Of a stretch of DNA of 46,434 nucleotides, positions 31,182 through 39,060 are shown piece by piece (position 1 is the stretch's first letter; each line of letters opens with the position of its first letter). Below the pieces are notes generated by a model. It was not told where the DNA came from, searched no databases, and saw nothing but the letters and a program-made list of their open reading frames with translations. Both the position numbers and the translations under genes were made by a program. Origin of the DNA: Lentisphaerota bacterium (lineage in GTDB: Bacteria; Verrucomicrobiota; Kiritimatiellia; CAIQIC01; Lenti-01); the NCBI GenBank assembly GCA_012514035.1, contig JAAZBB010000032.1:1-46434 (forward strand), given 5' to 3'.

Positions 31182-33434
31182 TTACTGAATTTCTCTTACC
31201 CTATAGAAATTCGTTATTGATTCCGGGTTTGAGTCTTCCCAGGTGAAATCATCTTTTGTGGCATACACATCGTCGGCGACGGCCCCCCAATCATAGGTGT
31301 CCATCATATCGCCAATCGCCTCGATTCGATAAAGGCTTCCCACCACACCCGGCCATTCTATCCAATGGGTTGCATTCGTCGTGCGGAAATATTCCACAAT
31401 GGCCAGTTCGGGCGCATTGGTTGGCTGATTTCCGCTGATGATTATCGATACATCCTGGACCCCTCCCGCCAGCGTCCCCTTATGGGTGATCTTTATAGTG
31501 TACCAGTCATTGGAAGGCTGAAATATGGCGACCTGTTCCACATTGTCCCGAAAGTTGTCGCCGGTAGTGGCGGCAGTTGAGGGCGTGGTCGGGTCCAAAA
31601 TCCAAGGGTAATTTGTGGCACCGGTCGGGCCGATCACTCGCAAGTCGAGGTCGTTCACCAAAACCAGATTGGTTGGATCAAGCGCAACGGGGTGCGCAGG
31701 TCCGGGGGGATCGGTCCATGCGATCGTTATTTTCAGGGGCGTGTTGGTTCTTCCTAAAACTTGAAACTGGATGTAATCGCCGTCCACCAACCGGGTTTCC
31801 TTGATGTGTGGTCGTGAATTCCAATCTGCATCTTCGGTCATCAGCTGCGCCGCGTGGAGTATGTTGGCCAAGCCCCAACCATAGCTATAATCAGGTCCGA
31901 CACTTCCAGCTTCATCCGCCGTGTGAATCACAAGCCCCTTTAGGGTAGAGGCCAACAAAGGGTGATTCGTTCCGCGAATCGTGTTTTGCAATTCCAGCAA
32001 CAAACCCATTGCGCCAGAAACTCCGGGGGCCGCCTGGCTGGTGCCGGTCAAGTAATCCCAATAATTTGTGGGCGGACTAACCCAGATGGGAGAAAGCAAC
32101 GCAAACCCGTTTGCCACTACATCCGGTTTGATGCGGCCGTCATCGGTGGGACCGAAGCAACTGAATGAAGTCATGACGACATCTTGCGTCGATTGGTAGC
32201 CGTTGGTGATGTCGTATATGGCTCCGACAGACAAAATGTTTTTGGCGCAAGCATAATGGCTTACCGAATCGAAACCCGCCAACCCGCCATCTTTATCATG
32301 AACCACATTGGTGTAGACCCATCCGCTTCCCGGTATCCAGACGCGATGAGTTACGGGTTGCGTGATCGGTCCTTCGCCCCGGTCATTCCCTGCGGAAAAT
32401 ACGCACAAGTGATATGGTGCGCCATAGGCCACATAGTCGATATTGGTTGCCACGCTCGAATATCGGCCGAACTCGTAATCCTCATTTGTGCTTATGGAAA
32501 CGCTGCCAAACCACTCCCATACTCCCAAACTGGAGTTCGAAGACCACCCTTGCACATAACCATATGAGTGATTGGAGACGCGAATCTCGTTGCTGATCGC
32601 CGCAATTGTCACTTCGGCGAGGTTATTGCTCCAATCGTAAGCGGAAAGCCGGGAAACAGGGGCCATCCCATGGGCAGCGGGATAAAATCCCGTGGCAACC
32701 ATGGTTCCGGCAACGCTGGTCGAATGGTAGTGCACCGAAGGGGCGGCGTCTTTCTGTTGTACGCGAGTCACGCCGTTTTCCAGAAATTCAATGTGGCGGC
32801 TATCCACCGCCCCGGCATCCCATATGGCAAGCGTCGTTTGATTGCCCGTAAGGGCATATCCATTTGTACCGGAAGGCCAGACCCGATCCGCAGAAATCGT
32901 CCGCGCGGCGTTTGGGTTGTGGGTTGTAAAATATCTGGGCAATCCGTTCTCGAAAGCCACCAGCTCGCGCACTATGCCATTTGTGAATTCCTGCCTCATC
33001 TCCAATCCATATTGCCTTGCCGCCAACTCTGCCGCCTGCCGCTTGGCTTGATAGTCCGCGCCCAGCTGTTCGGCCAGCTTCGGCAAACGATCCTGCATTT
33101 CTTTCTGCCGCGCTTCGTAGGTCATTTTTTTATATTCGGTTTTTGGCGTTGCTGCCGTTGCCTTGTTATTGGCAATGGCGGGAGCGACAGCCTCGTTAAG
33201 CTGCCCTTCACTCGCCAAGGCTTGCTCATACTCTTCCTGGGTGATCATACCCGCGTCCACCATAGACTTGAGCAACACCGTCGAATCGCCCGTCGGTTCC
33301 TTGGCGATGGCCGCGCCGCAAAACAGGGCTGAGGCTATCAACAGGCTGCGGATGGGGCCGAGTTTGCCTCCCATATGTCGGCCATTGAACTGAGCAGCGG
33401 AAGAATTAGGCGGGATGTGCAGGATATTTCTCAT
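31182..33434 (-). CDS. Secreted subtilisin-like serine protease (S8)
   Basis: Predicted extracellular endopeptidase. The 750-residue protein starts at 33434 (GGAG 8 bp upstream) with a long n-region and a signal core (SLLIASALFCGAAIA). A helical prodomain-like region rich in Gln/Glu/Ala follows. The S8 domain has Asp in AIWDAGAVD (D206), His in VHYHSTSVAGTM (H237), the oxyanion Asn in FSAGNDRG and the nucleophile Ser in LTGTSQAAPGVSG (S466). After it comes a P-domain-like beta region, then a C-terminal module ending ESITNFYRVREIQ, common in PVC secreted proteins. It precedes a PEP-CTERM gene, which may be its substrate or surface partner. Confidence 0.9.
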   Translation of the reverse strand: MRNILHIPPNSSAAQFNGRHMGGKLGPIRSLLIASALFCGAAIAKEPTGDSTVLLKSMVDAGMITQEEYEQALASEGQLNEAVAPAIANNKATAATPKTEYKKMTYEARQKEMQDRLPKLAEQLGADYQAKRQAAELAARQYGLEMRQEFTNGIVRELVAFENGLPRYFTTHNPNAARTISADRVWPSGTNGYALTGNQTTLAIWDAGAVDSRHIEFLENGVTRVQQKDAAPSVHYHSTSVAGTMVATGFYPAAHGMAPVSRLSAYDWSNNLAEVTIAAISNEIRVSNHSYGYVQGWSSNSSLGVWEWFGSVSISTNEDYEFGRYSSVATNIDYVAYGAPYHLCVFSAGNDRGEGPITQPVTHRVWIPGSGWVYTNVVHDKDGGLAGFDSVSHYACAKNILSVGAIYDITNGYQSTQDVVMTSFSCFGPTDDGRIKPDVVANGFALLSPIWVSPPTNYWDYLTGTSQAAPGVSGAMGLLLELQNTIRGTNHPLLASTLKGLVIHTADEAGSVGPDYSYGWGLANILHAAQLMTEDADWNSRPHIKETRLVDGDYIQFQVLGRTNTPLKITIAWTDPPGPAHPVALDPTNLVLVNDLDLRVIGPTGATNYPWILDPTTPSTAATTGDNFRDNVEQVAIFQPSNDWYTIKITHKGTLAGGVQDVSIIISGNQPTNAPELAIVEYFRTTNATHWIEWPGVVGSLYRIEAIGDMMDTYDWGAVADDVYATKDDFTWEDSNPESITNFYRVREIQ

Positions 33435-33495
33435 AAGTCCGCTCCATTTTGAGACTGCGATGGGCTGCCTGTAACTCTCTTGAGAGTTGCAATTC

Positions 33496-33576
33496 TTACT
33501 GGGCAAAGGCATTTTCGCGCGTTTTTTCCCAGTTGGCGAGCATTTTTTGCCGTTTGTGGAGCAATGGATCGGTCAT
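33496..33576 (-). CDS. Possible 26-residue peptide
   Basis: Short frame MTDPLLHKRQKMLANWEKTR plus ENAFAQ upstream of the subtilase. Its composition is protein-like and helical, and unlike the GC-rich gap beyond it, but it lacks a ribosome site. It may instead be a leftover of a longer gene. Function unknown. Confidence 0.25.
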   Translation of the reverse strand: MTDPLLHKRQKMLANWEKTRENAFAQ

Positions 33577-33649
33577 GCAGAAAATGATTCGGCCGTTTTT
33601 ATCGCCTGCGCTCGCCTTGAGGCTTAATCCGATCTTAAACAGCCAAGCG

Positions 33650-34070
33650 ACTATAAACCGCGCGCGCCCCCACCCGAAGCCCGCAGGGCGGAAGAGCGCG
33701 GCAGAACGCCGCGAAGAACCCCGCCGATCTTCACGCGGGCCGCTTTGCCCGCAGGGCACAGGCCCGCGTGGCCGCCGAGTCCCGACCTCGAAGAGAGTCG
33801 GGGCGAGGCGGAGGCGAGCGAGCGCACCGCGAGCGAGCTCCACCCGCAGCCGCGCCAGCGGCGAGGAAGGGCCGCCCCCTGCCAAGGCCGCGCACCGCCG
33901 CGCGAGCGGCGGGGCCGTGGCCGCCAGCGGGGGCGGCCATCCCCGAGCGGCGCCCACGCGCCGCGAGGGTCCAGCGTAGCGGCGCGGCAGCGCCGCGGCT
34001 TGGGGGAAGGCGGCGCGTGGGGGGAGGCGCGGCCAGGGGGGGGAAAGGAAAGGTCGCGGCAGAGGGGGGA
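33650..34070. other. Extreme-GC intergenic block with many inverted repeats
   Basis: About 420 bp composed almost only of G and C with short self-complementary pieces: CCCGAC...GTCGGG around 33780-33800, GGCGC-GGCA-GCGCC near 33980, GCCCGCAGGGC words twice near 33680 and 33750, and GCGAGCGAGCGCACCGCGAG. Frames are open on several strands but contain only Arg/Ala/Pro/Gly text, so I do not call a gene. It does not match tmRNA, RNase P or 6S RNA signatures that I can recognise. Confidence 0.5.
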
Positions 34071-34272
34071 AACTATTGCTGGAAGGTGTTCCTCATCCCA
34101 TCCAGCATCTGCAATTTGTTAATGCTCAGCGAAGCGTTGCTGGCGCATAAAAGGCCCCTGCGCGTACAGGAGCCATTGGACCACTGAAAAATGGGCGGGG
34201 CGATTGGATTTCTCACCAATGGCGAGCCCGCCTGTGGCGGGGAATCAACGACGCGTTGCTGGGTGCAAAAAA

Positions 34273-34346
34273 TCGGGGCGACTGGATTTGAACCAGCGAC
34301 TTCTTGGTCCCGAACCAAGCGCTCTACCAGGCTGAGCCACGCCCCG
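34273..34346 (-). tRNA. tRNA-Pro (CGG)
   Basis: Minus strand: acceptor CGGGGCG/CGCCCCG, D arm GCTC...GAGC, anticodon stem CTTGG/CCAAG around TTCGGGA (anticodon CGG), T arm GCTGG TTCAAAT CCAGT, discriminator A, no encoded CCA. Six T directly after it may end transcription. Confidence 0.96.
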
Positions 34347-34540
34347 TTGCTAAATTGTCTGGCCTCATCCGGAGGCTGAAACAAGGGGGGAATATAGACG
34401 GTTCGCGGGGGGGAGCAAGAGAATTCGTTTTGCAGCCAAGGGGACGGGTATTACTGGAATTAGGATTCAGAATGGAAAATCGCGTTATGGCGGAGGGCAG
34501 GAGGGGCGCATTCTTGTTTCATTGACAAGGATCGGCCCAA

Positions 34541-34678
34541 TTTGGAGTGCGGCGGGAAGCGAGGCTTGGCGAGCGCCACGCCGCTTTTTTTTGGGGGGGC
34601 AGCCGAACAGTCAGCCGGAACAACCCAAACAGCCAAAGCGGGGCCGCCTCCCGTTGGTCGTTGTCCCCGCACTCCAAA
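34541..34678. repeat. Inverted-ended structured repeat with second 52-bp unit
   Basis: Begins TTTGGAGTGCGG and ends CCGCACTCCAAA (12-bp perfect inverted ends, 138 bp in total). The right part 34627-34678 is the same 52-bp unit as 10576-10627, with a different 13-bp centre. The left part carries GCCACGCCGC and eight T. It lies between tRNA-Pro and tRNA-Thr; otherwise 34347-34797 shows no gene. Confidence 0.75.
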
Positions 34679-34797
34679 CCGAGCCGCACAATTCGGAGTA
34701 CTGAAACGGGGGTGCGTCCGGGCAGGAGCCGTTGCGGCGTCGGGGTTGAAATCGGGCCCGGGGTGGGGCATATTGCCCCGAGTCCCATGGAACCCTG

Positions 34798-34873
34798 GCC
34801 GGCTTAGCTCAGTTGGCAGAGCAGCTGATTTGTAATCAGCAGGTCGTCAGTTCGAATCTGACCGCCGGCTCCA
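34798..34873 (+). tRNA. tRNA-Thr (TGT)
   Basis: Acceptor GCCGGCT/CGCCGGC with an apparent U7-C66 mismatch, D arm GCTC...GAGC, anticodon stem GCTGA/TCAGC around TTTGTAA (anticodon TGT), T arm GTCAG TTCGAAT CTGAC, discriminator T and an encoded CCA. Confidence 0.95.
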
Positions 34874-34898
34874 CCGGGCAGAAAAGGATCACGACATC

Positions 34899-35324
34899 AT
34901 GAAATATATTTTGGACATCGTGCTGATTGCGGCGTTGGCCTGGCTGACCTATCTGTGGAACGAGCAGCGGCTCGCCGGGCTGGCCCAGGGCGATGAGATC
35001 GCCCGCCTGACGGCCAACATGGCGCAACTGGAGCAGGTCCGGGATCAGGCGACCAATGAACTGGCCGCCGCCGCGGCCGAATTGGAAACGACCCAGGCCC
35101 GGTTGGCGCAGTCGGACCAGGATCTCCAGGCGAAGACGGACGCCCTGGCGGCGAAGGAAAGCGAGTTCAATGACTTGCAGGCGTCGACCAAGGTGCTCCA
35201 GGCGCGCGTGGATGAATTGCAGGGCTATCGGGACCGGGCGCGGGCGGCGATCACGGCGGTCATGCCCGAGCCCACCGCTCCGGCGGATCCGCAGGCCCCG
35301 GCCGCGGTTCCGGCGCTTCCCTAG
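34899..35324 (+). CDS. Small membrane-anchored coiled-coil protein, unknown
   Basis: The 141-residue protein has an N-terminal membrane anchor (ILDIVLIAALAWLTYLW, 4-20), then one long coiled coil (about 25-115) rich in Ala, Gln, Glu and Leu heptads, and a Pro/Ala tail (PEPTAPADPQAPAAVPALP). No enzyme motif is present. AAGGATC lies upstream of the ATG. It is 26 bp after tRNA-Thr and 15 bp before ruvX, so it may be the first protein gene of the run ruvX-truA. Function unknown; a structural or scaffolding role is only a guess. Confidence 0.7.
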   Translation: MKYILDIVLIAALAWLTYLWNEQRLAGLAQGDEIARLTANMAQLEQVRDQATNELAAAAAELETTQARLAQSDQDLQAKTDALAAKESEFNDLQASTKVLQARVDELQGYRDRARAAITAVMPEPTAPADPQAPAAVPALP

Positions 35325-35339
35325 GGAGCGGGCGGGCTG

Positions 35340-35783
35340 ATGTCCAAGGTCCTGGGCGTGGATTACGGAGAACGCCGCACCGGCATCGCCATCAGCGACG
35401 AGGCGCGCGTGATCGCCTTTCCGCGGGAGACGCTGGAATGTTCCCGCGTGGAGCAGGCCGCCGCCGCCGTGGCGCGGATCGCCGCCGCGGAAAAGGTGGC
35501 CGAGATCGTGGTGGGCCAGCCTGTGAACATGAATGGTTCGCACGGGCCGCGCGCTGCGCGGACGGACGAGTTTCTGGCGGAACTGGCCAAACGCACGGAC
35601 CTGCCGCTGAAGAAATGGGACGAGCGCCTGAGCACGAAGATTGCCGAAGCGGTCCTGCTCGAGGCGGGGGCCAGTCGCCGCCGGCGCAAAGGGGTGGTGG
35701 ACAAACTGGCGGCGCAGGTGATTCTGCAGGGCTATCTGGATGCTGCTGCCGGGCCTGCGCCCGATGGCGGGGACGCGCCATGA
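35340..35783 (+). CDS. ruvX: RuvX/YqgF family pre-16S rRNA nuclease / putative Holliday-junction resolvase
   Basis: RNase H-fold nuclease of the YqgF family, which trims the 16S rRNA 5' end in E. coli and was earlier proposed as a Holliday-junction resolvase. The 147-residue chain has the first catalytic Asp in VDYGERRTGIAISD (D8), the EIVVGQPVNMNGSHGPRA motif, the DERLST region and a final acidic site in GVVDKLAAQVILQGYLD. Size is typical. The stop overlaps the truA ATG (ATGA), indicating coupling of two RNA-processing genes. Confidence 0.92.
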   Translation: MSKVLGVDYGERRTGIAISDEARVIAFPRETLECSRVEQAAAAVARIAAAEKVAEIVVGQPVNMNGSHGPRAARTDEFLAELAKRTDLPLKKWDERLSTKIAEAVLLEAGASRRRRKGVVDKLAAQVILQGYLDAAAGPAPDGGDAP

Positions 35784-36610
35784 CGGTGCCGCCGCACACC
35801 GGCGCCACCCCGCGCGTACGGCCGCCCAAGGGCGGGCGGCGCTACCGCCTGTCCATTGCCTATGACGGCACGGATTTCTTCGGCTGGCAGGCGCAACCGC
35901 ACAAGCCCACGGTACAGGGGGCGCTGGAGGCAGCCCTGAAACGGCTGACCGGCGAAGGGATCCGGGTTCACTCCTGCGGCCGGACGGATGCCGGCGTGCA
36001 TGCACGCGCCCAGGTGGCGCATTTCGACCTGGCCCGGCCCCGGGTGGCCGCCAAACTCCAGCAGGGCCTGAACGCGCTGCTGCCCGAGTCGGTGCGGGTG
36101 TCGGATTTGCGCCGTACTCGGGCGGATTTTCATGCGCGCTATGACGCCCAGGGCAAGGAGTACCGGTATGCCATCTGGAATTCACCGGTCATGTCGCCGC
36201 TGCATCGGCATCAGGCCATCCATGTCCGCAAGCCGCTGGACCTGGCGGCCATGCGCCGGGCCGCCGCCATGCTGATCGGCCGGCACGATTTTGCGGCCTT
36301 TTCCGCGAATCCGCATCGCGACATCGGGGGTACCGTTCGGACTCTCTGGCGGCTGGAAGTGCGCCGGCAGGGGCGCCTGGTGGTGATTTCCGTACTGGGC
36401 GACGGGTTTCTTTACAAGATGGTGCGCAGCCTGGCCGGCCATCTGCTGCGCGTGGGCCTGGGCAAGGTGCCGGCCGAGGAAACTCCGGCCCTCTTGTCCA
36501 GCCGGCGCCGCACGGCCCGGGTGGAAACCGCCCCGGCCCGCGGCCTGTGCCTATGGAAAATTCACTACCGGGTGATTCCGGGGCTTCCCAAGGACCAGTG
36601 CCTGTGTTAG
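35780..36610 (+). CDS. truA: tRNA pseudouridine synthase A
   Basis: Converts uridine to pseudouridine at positions 38-40 of tRNA anticodon arms. The 276-residue protein has the catalytic Asp in HSCGRTDAGVHA (D70), the start motif RLSIAYDGTDFFGWQ, and the C-terminal region GDGFLYKMVRSLAGHLLRVG. The start at 35780 overlaps the ruvX stop; the open frame further upstream is an overlap with ruvX and not part of the protein. It has an extra N-terminal 20 residues (TVPPHTGATPRVRPPKGGRR) that are basic and unstructured. No frameshift is seen. Confidence 0.95.
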   Translation: MTVPPHTGATPRVRPPKGGRRYRLSIAYDGTDFFGWQAQPHKPTVQGALEAALKRLTGEGIRVHSCGRTDAGVHARAQVAHFDLARPRVAAKLQQGLNALLPESVRVSDLRRTRADFHARYDAQGKEYRYAIWNSPVMSPLHRHQAIHVRKPLDLAAMRRAAAMLIGRHDFAAFSANPHRDIGGTVRTLWRLEVRRQGRLVVISVLGDGFLYKMVRSLAGHLLRVGLGKVPAEETPALLSSRRRTARVETAPARGLCLWKIHYRVIPGLPKDQCLC

Positions 36611-36662
36611 GGTAACGGGCAGTTGAGGATGGTGTAGCAACCACAACCTGAGGAATCCGATC

Positions 36663-36971
36663 ATGGCCGATATCAATTTCAACTGTCCCCACTGCGGTCA
36701 AAACCTCAACGGGCCCGAAGACCTGGCCGGCCAAACCGTGGACTGCCCGGTCTGCAACAAGGGCTTCGAGGTGCCCGGGGGCATCATCGAAATGCCCAAG
36801 AGCCAGATAGCTCCTCCCAGCCGCCCATCCGCTCCGGCGGGTGCCCCGCCGCCGCCGCCGCCATCCGCCACCAGCGACGACAAAGGCAAGACCGTGCGCA
36901 TCGAGCTGCCGCCGGAATTTCTGGCGGAGCCCGAGAAGCACATTTTCAAGATCAAGCGGATCCAGCACTAG
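36663..36971 (+). CDS. Small zinc-ribbon protein
   Basis: The 102-residue protein begins with a zinc ribbon (FNCPHCGQNLNGPEDLAGQT ... DCPVCNKGF, two CxxC pairs), followed by a Pro/Ala linker (PSAPAGAPPPPPP) and a conserved-looking helix (VRIELPPEFLAEPEKHIFKI). Such ribbons are frequent in Planctomycetota, Verrucomicrobiota and relatives, but their role is unclear; protein or nucleic-acid binding is likely. It stops 1 bp before the argH start codon. No signal peptide. Confidence 0.75.
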   Translation: MADINFNCPHCGQNLNGPEDLAGQTVDCPVCNKGFEVPGGIIEMPKSQIAPPSRPSAPAGAPPPPPPSATSDDKGKTVRIELPPEFLAEPEKHIFKIKRIQH

Positions 36972-36972
36972 G

Positions 36973-38340
36973 ATGCGCCGCAGGACGACGGTGGGGGAGG
37001 TGGATGCCGAGGTGCTGGCCTACACGGCCGGCCGCGACCGCATCCTGGACCTGGCGCTGGTCGAGGCGGAATGCATGGGAACCGCCGCGCATGCCACCAT
37101 GCTGGCGCGCGTTCCCGTCGAGCCCCCGCTGTTGACCCCGACCGCCGTCCAGCGCGTGATCGCCGAATTGCGCAAGATTCTGGCCGACTCCGCGGCCGGC
37201 CGGTTCGCCATCACCCTGGCCGACCAGGACGTGCATTTGGCGGTCGAACGCCGCCTGACGGAAAAGCTGGGCGAGCTGGGCCGGCGGGTGCACGCCTGCC
37301 GGAGCCGCAACGACCAGATCGCTTTGGACCTGCGCTTGTTCGCCAGGGTCCGCCTGGCGGAAACGACGGCCGCCGCCGCGGATCTCGCCCGCGCGCTGAT
37401 CGCCTTCGGCCGGTGGCACCGCCGCACGCCGATGGCCGGGCGAACGCACATGCAGCCCGCCATGCCCTCGAGCGTGGGCCTCTGGGCCTCGGCCTGGGCG
37501 GAAGGGCTGCTGGATGACTGGATCCTGCTGCAGGCCGCCTACGACCTGAACGACCAATGCCCCCTCGGCTCCGCTGCCGGTTACGGCGTGCCCGTCCCGA
37601 TCGACCGGCCGTTGACCAGCGCCCTGCTCGGATTCTCCCGGCCCGTCCACAACGTCCTGCATGCCAGTCATGCGCGGGGCAAGGTCGAGTCGGCCATCCT
37701 CTCCGCGCTGGGCCAGGTCATGCTGACGCTCTCGCGCCTGGCGCAGGACCTCATTTTGTTTTCGATGCCCGAATTCGCCTATTTCCGGCTGCCGGCGGAA
37801 TTCACCACCGGCAGCAGCATCATGCCGCAGAAACGAAATCCCGACGTGCTGGAACTGGTGCGCGCCAAAGCCGCCAAGGTATTGGCGCAAGCGGGCCTGG
37901 CGGCCGAAATCCTGCGGGCGGCCCCCTCGGGCTACAACCGGGACCTGCAGGAAATCAAGGAACCCTTCCTCGAAGGCTTCGAAGTGACCATTTCCTCCCT
38001 GCGCATCCTGACCGCCCTGGTCAAGGGGCTGGAAGCGGATCCCGAGGCTCTGCGGCGGGGATTCCGTCCGGAGGTATTTGCCACCGACCGCGCGCTGGAA
38101 CTGGTGGCGACAGGCATCCCCTTCCGGGATGCCTATCATCAGGTCAAGGCCCAGCTCGACCGTTTGGTCGACCAAAGCCCCGACCAAGCCCTGGCCGCCA
38201 AACGGCATTTGGGCGCGCCCATGGGTCTGGACTGGGCAGCCCTGGCCGCGCGGGTCCGCCAGGCCGCCACTTGGGCTCAGCGCGTTTGTGCCCGGCACCG
38301 GGCCTGTCGCGACCGCCTGTTGAATCCGGAACCGGCATAA
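36973..38340 (+). CDS. argH: Argininosuccinate lyase
   Basis: Cleaves argininosuccinate to arginine and fumarate, last step of arginine synthesis. The 455-residue protein belongs to the fumarase/aspartase superfamily: VHACRSRNDQIALDLRLF (substrate loop), TPMAGRTHMQPAMPSSVGLW (the region of the base His) and the signature TGSSIMPQKRNPDVLEL with the catalytic Ser at about 281. The PLGSAAGYGVPVPIDR stretch resembles the archaeal-type ArgH clade. The start at 36973 is the ATG directly after the zinc-ribbon stop; the upstream frame overlaps that gene. The usual WGGRF N-terminus is replaced by a short RRRTTVGEVDAEVLAYT segment, which is odd and makes a related lyase activity possible. Confidence 0.85.
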   Translation: MRRRTTVGEVDAEVLAYTAGRDRILDLALVEAECMGTAAHATMLARVPVEPPLLTPTAVQRVIAELRKILADSAAGRFAITLADQDVHLAVERRLTEKLGELGRRVHACRSRNDQIALDLRLFARVRLAETTAAAADLARALIAFGRWHRRTPMAGRTHMQPAMPSSVGLWASAWAEGLLDDWILLQAAYDLNDQCPLGSAAGYGVPVPIDRPLTSALLGFSRPVHNVLHASHARGKVESAILSALGQVMLTLSRLAQDLILFSMPEFAYFRLPAEFTTGSSIMPQKRNPDVLELVRAKAAKVLAQAGLAAEILRAAPSGYNRDLQEIKEPFLEGFEVTISSLRILTALVKGLEADPEALRRGFRPEVFATDRALELVATGIPFRDAYHQVKAQLDRLVDQSPDQALAAKRHLGAPMGLDWAALAARVRQAATWAQRVCARHRACRDRLLNPEPA

Positions 38341-38480
38341 ACCCGGAGGTTGTCCCATGGGTTTATCCATCCCGTCCATTCCGCCGCGCATGCAACAGGT
38401 GCGAATCCATGGAATTGCCTCCGGCCACGCCCCGGCTGCTCCGGAGGCCGAATGTATAGCCGTCGGAATCTTGATCCAGT

Positions 38481-38508
38481 TTGACAGGCCGCAAAAGTGG
38501 GGTAATTT
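38481..38508 (+). promoter_or_regulatory. Sigma-70-type promoter upstream of the 118-residue gene
   Basis: TTGACA (38481-38486), a 16-bp spacer and TAATTT (38503-38508) form a good match to the housekeeping consensus, 45 bp before the next start codon. AGGAGG between them and the start could assist translation of a short upstream frame. Confidence 0.55.
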
Positions 38509-38552
38509 CTTCCCTCAGGAGGGGGGGAGTGTGTAATGCAGATTGAGCGTGT

Positions 38553-38909
38553 ATGACGACCACAGATTATTTGTTTGGCGATTATAATGTTTCTTTGGCA
38601 TCGGAAGCGGAAGCCTCCCTGGGCAAGCTGGATGAATTGCACATTTGCCATCTGGGCATGAAGTTCATCTCCGATCGCAAAATTCCGGAATTCAACGTCT
38701 ACGAGTTTGAAATCGCGGTGAAACCTCTGGGAACGGCCACGGACGCCCTCAAGGTGAAATGCTGCGGCGTGGTCGTCAGCAGCGAGCCCGAAGGCGGCCG
38801 CTTCCGCACGGTGATCCATTTCTCCGACCTGGCCCCCTCCGACGCCAACTGCCTCGAGGCGGTGACCCGGGACAAGAAGATGCGCTGCGAATACTGCGGC
38901 AATTGCTGA
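38553..38909 (+). CDS. Conserved hypothetical protein, possibly PilZ-like
   Basis: The 118-residue soluble protein has no signal peptide. It contains LHICHLGMKFISDRKIPEFN followed by strand-forming VYEFEIAVKPLG, KVKCCGVVVSSEP and FRTVIHFSDL. This pattern resembles a PilZ beta-barrel (a D/N-x-S-x-x-G type region is only partly present, HLGMKF), so cyclic-di-GMP binding is a weak suggestion. It ends in a Cys cluster, MRCEYCGNC, that could bind a metal. A good promoter lies upstream; the gene appears monocistronic. Confidence 0.6.
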   Translation: MTTTDYLFGDYNVSLASEAEASLGKLDELHICHLGMKFISDRKIPEFNVYEFEIAVKPLGTATDALKVKCCGVVVSSEPEGGRFRTVIHFSDLAPSDANCLEAVTRDKKMRCEYCGNC

Positions 38910-39060
38910 CCCCCCCCGGGCCTGTTCCGCAATTTCTGCTTGGCCCCGCCTGCGGGCATCCTTCCGGAACCGACCCCCCCCGCCTTGGCCCGCCGAAACG
39001 GGTTGCGCCGCCCCCGCGTTCTGGCTTATAAGCTTCGGCGTTGGATCAAGGAGTCATGCG

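Noticed and set aside
33496-33957. 153-residue protein in the extreme-GC block
   Set aside because: Only the last 26 residues look like protein; the rest is Arg/Pro/Ala text open on several frames.
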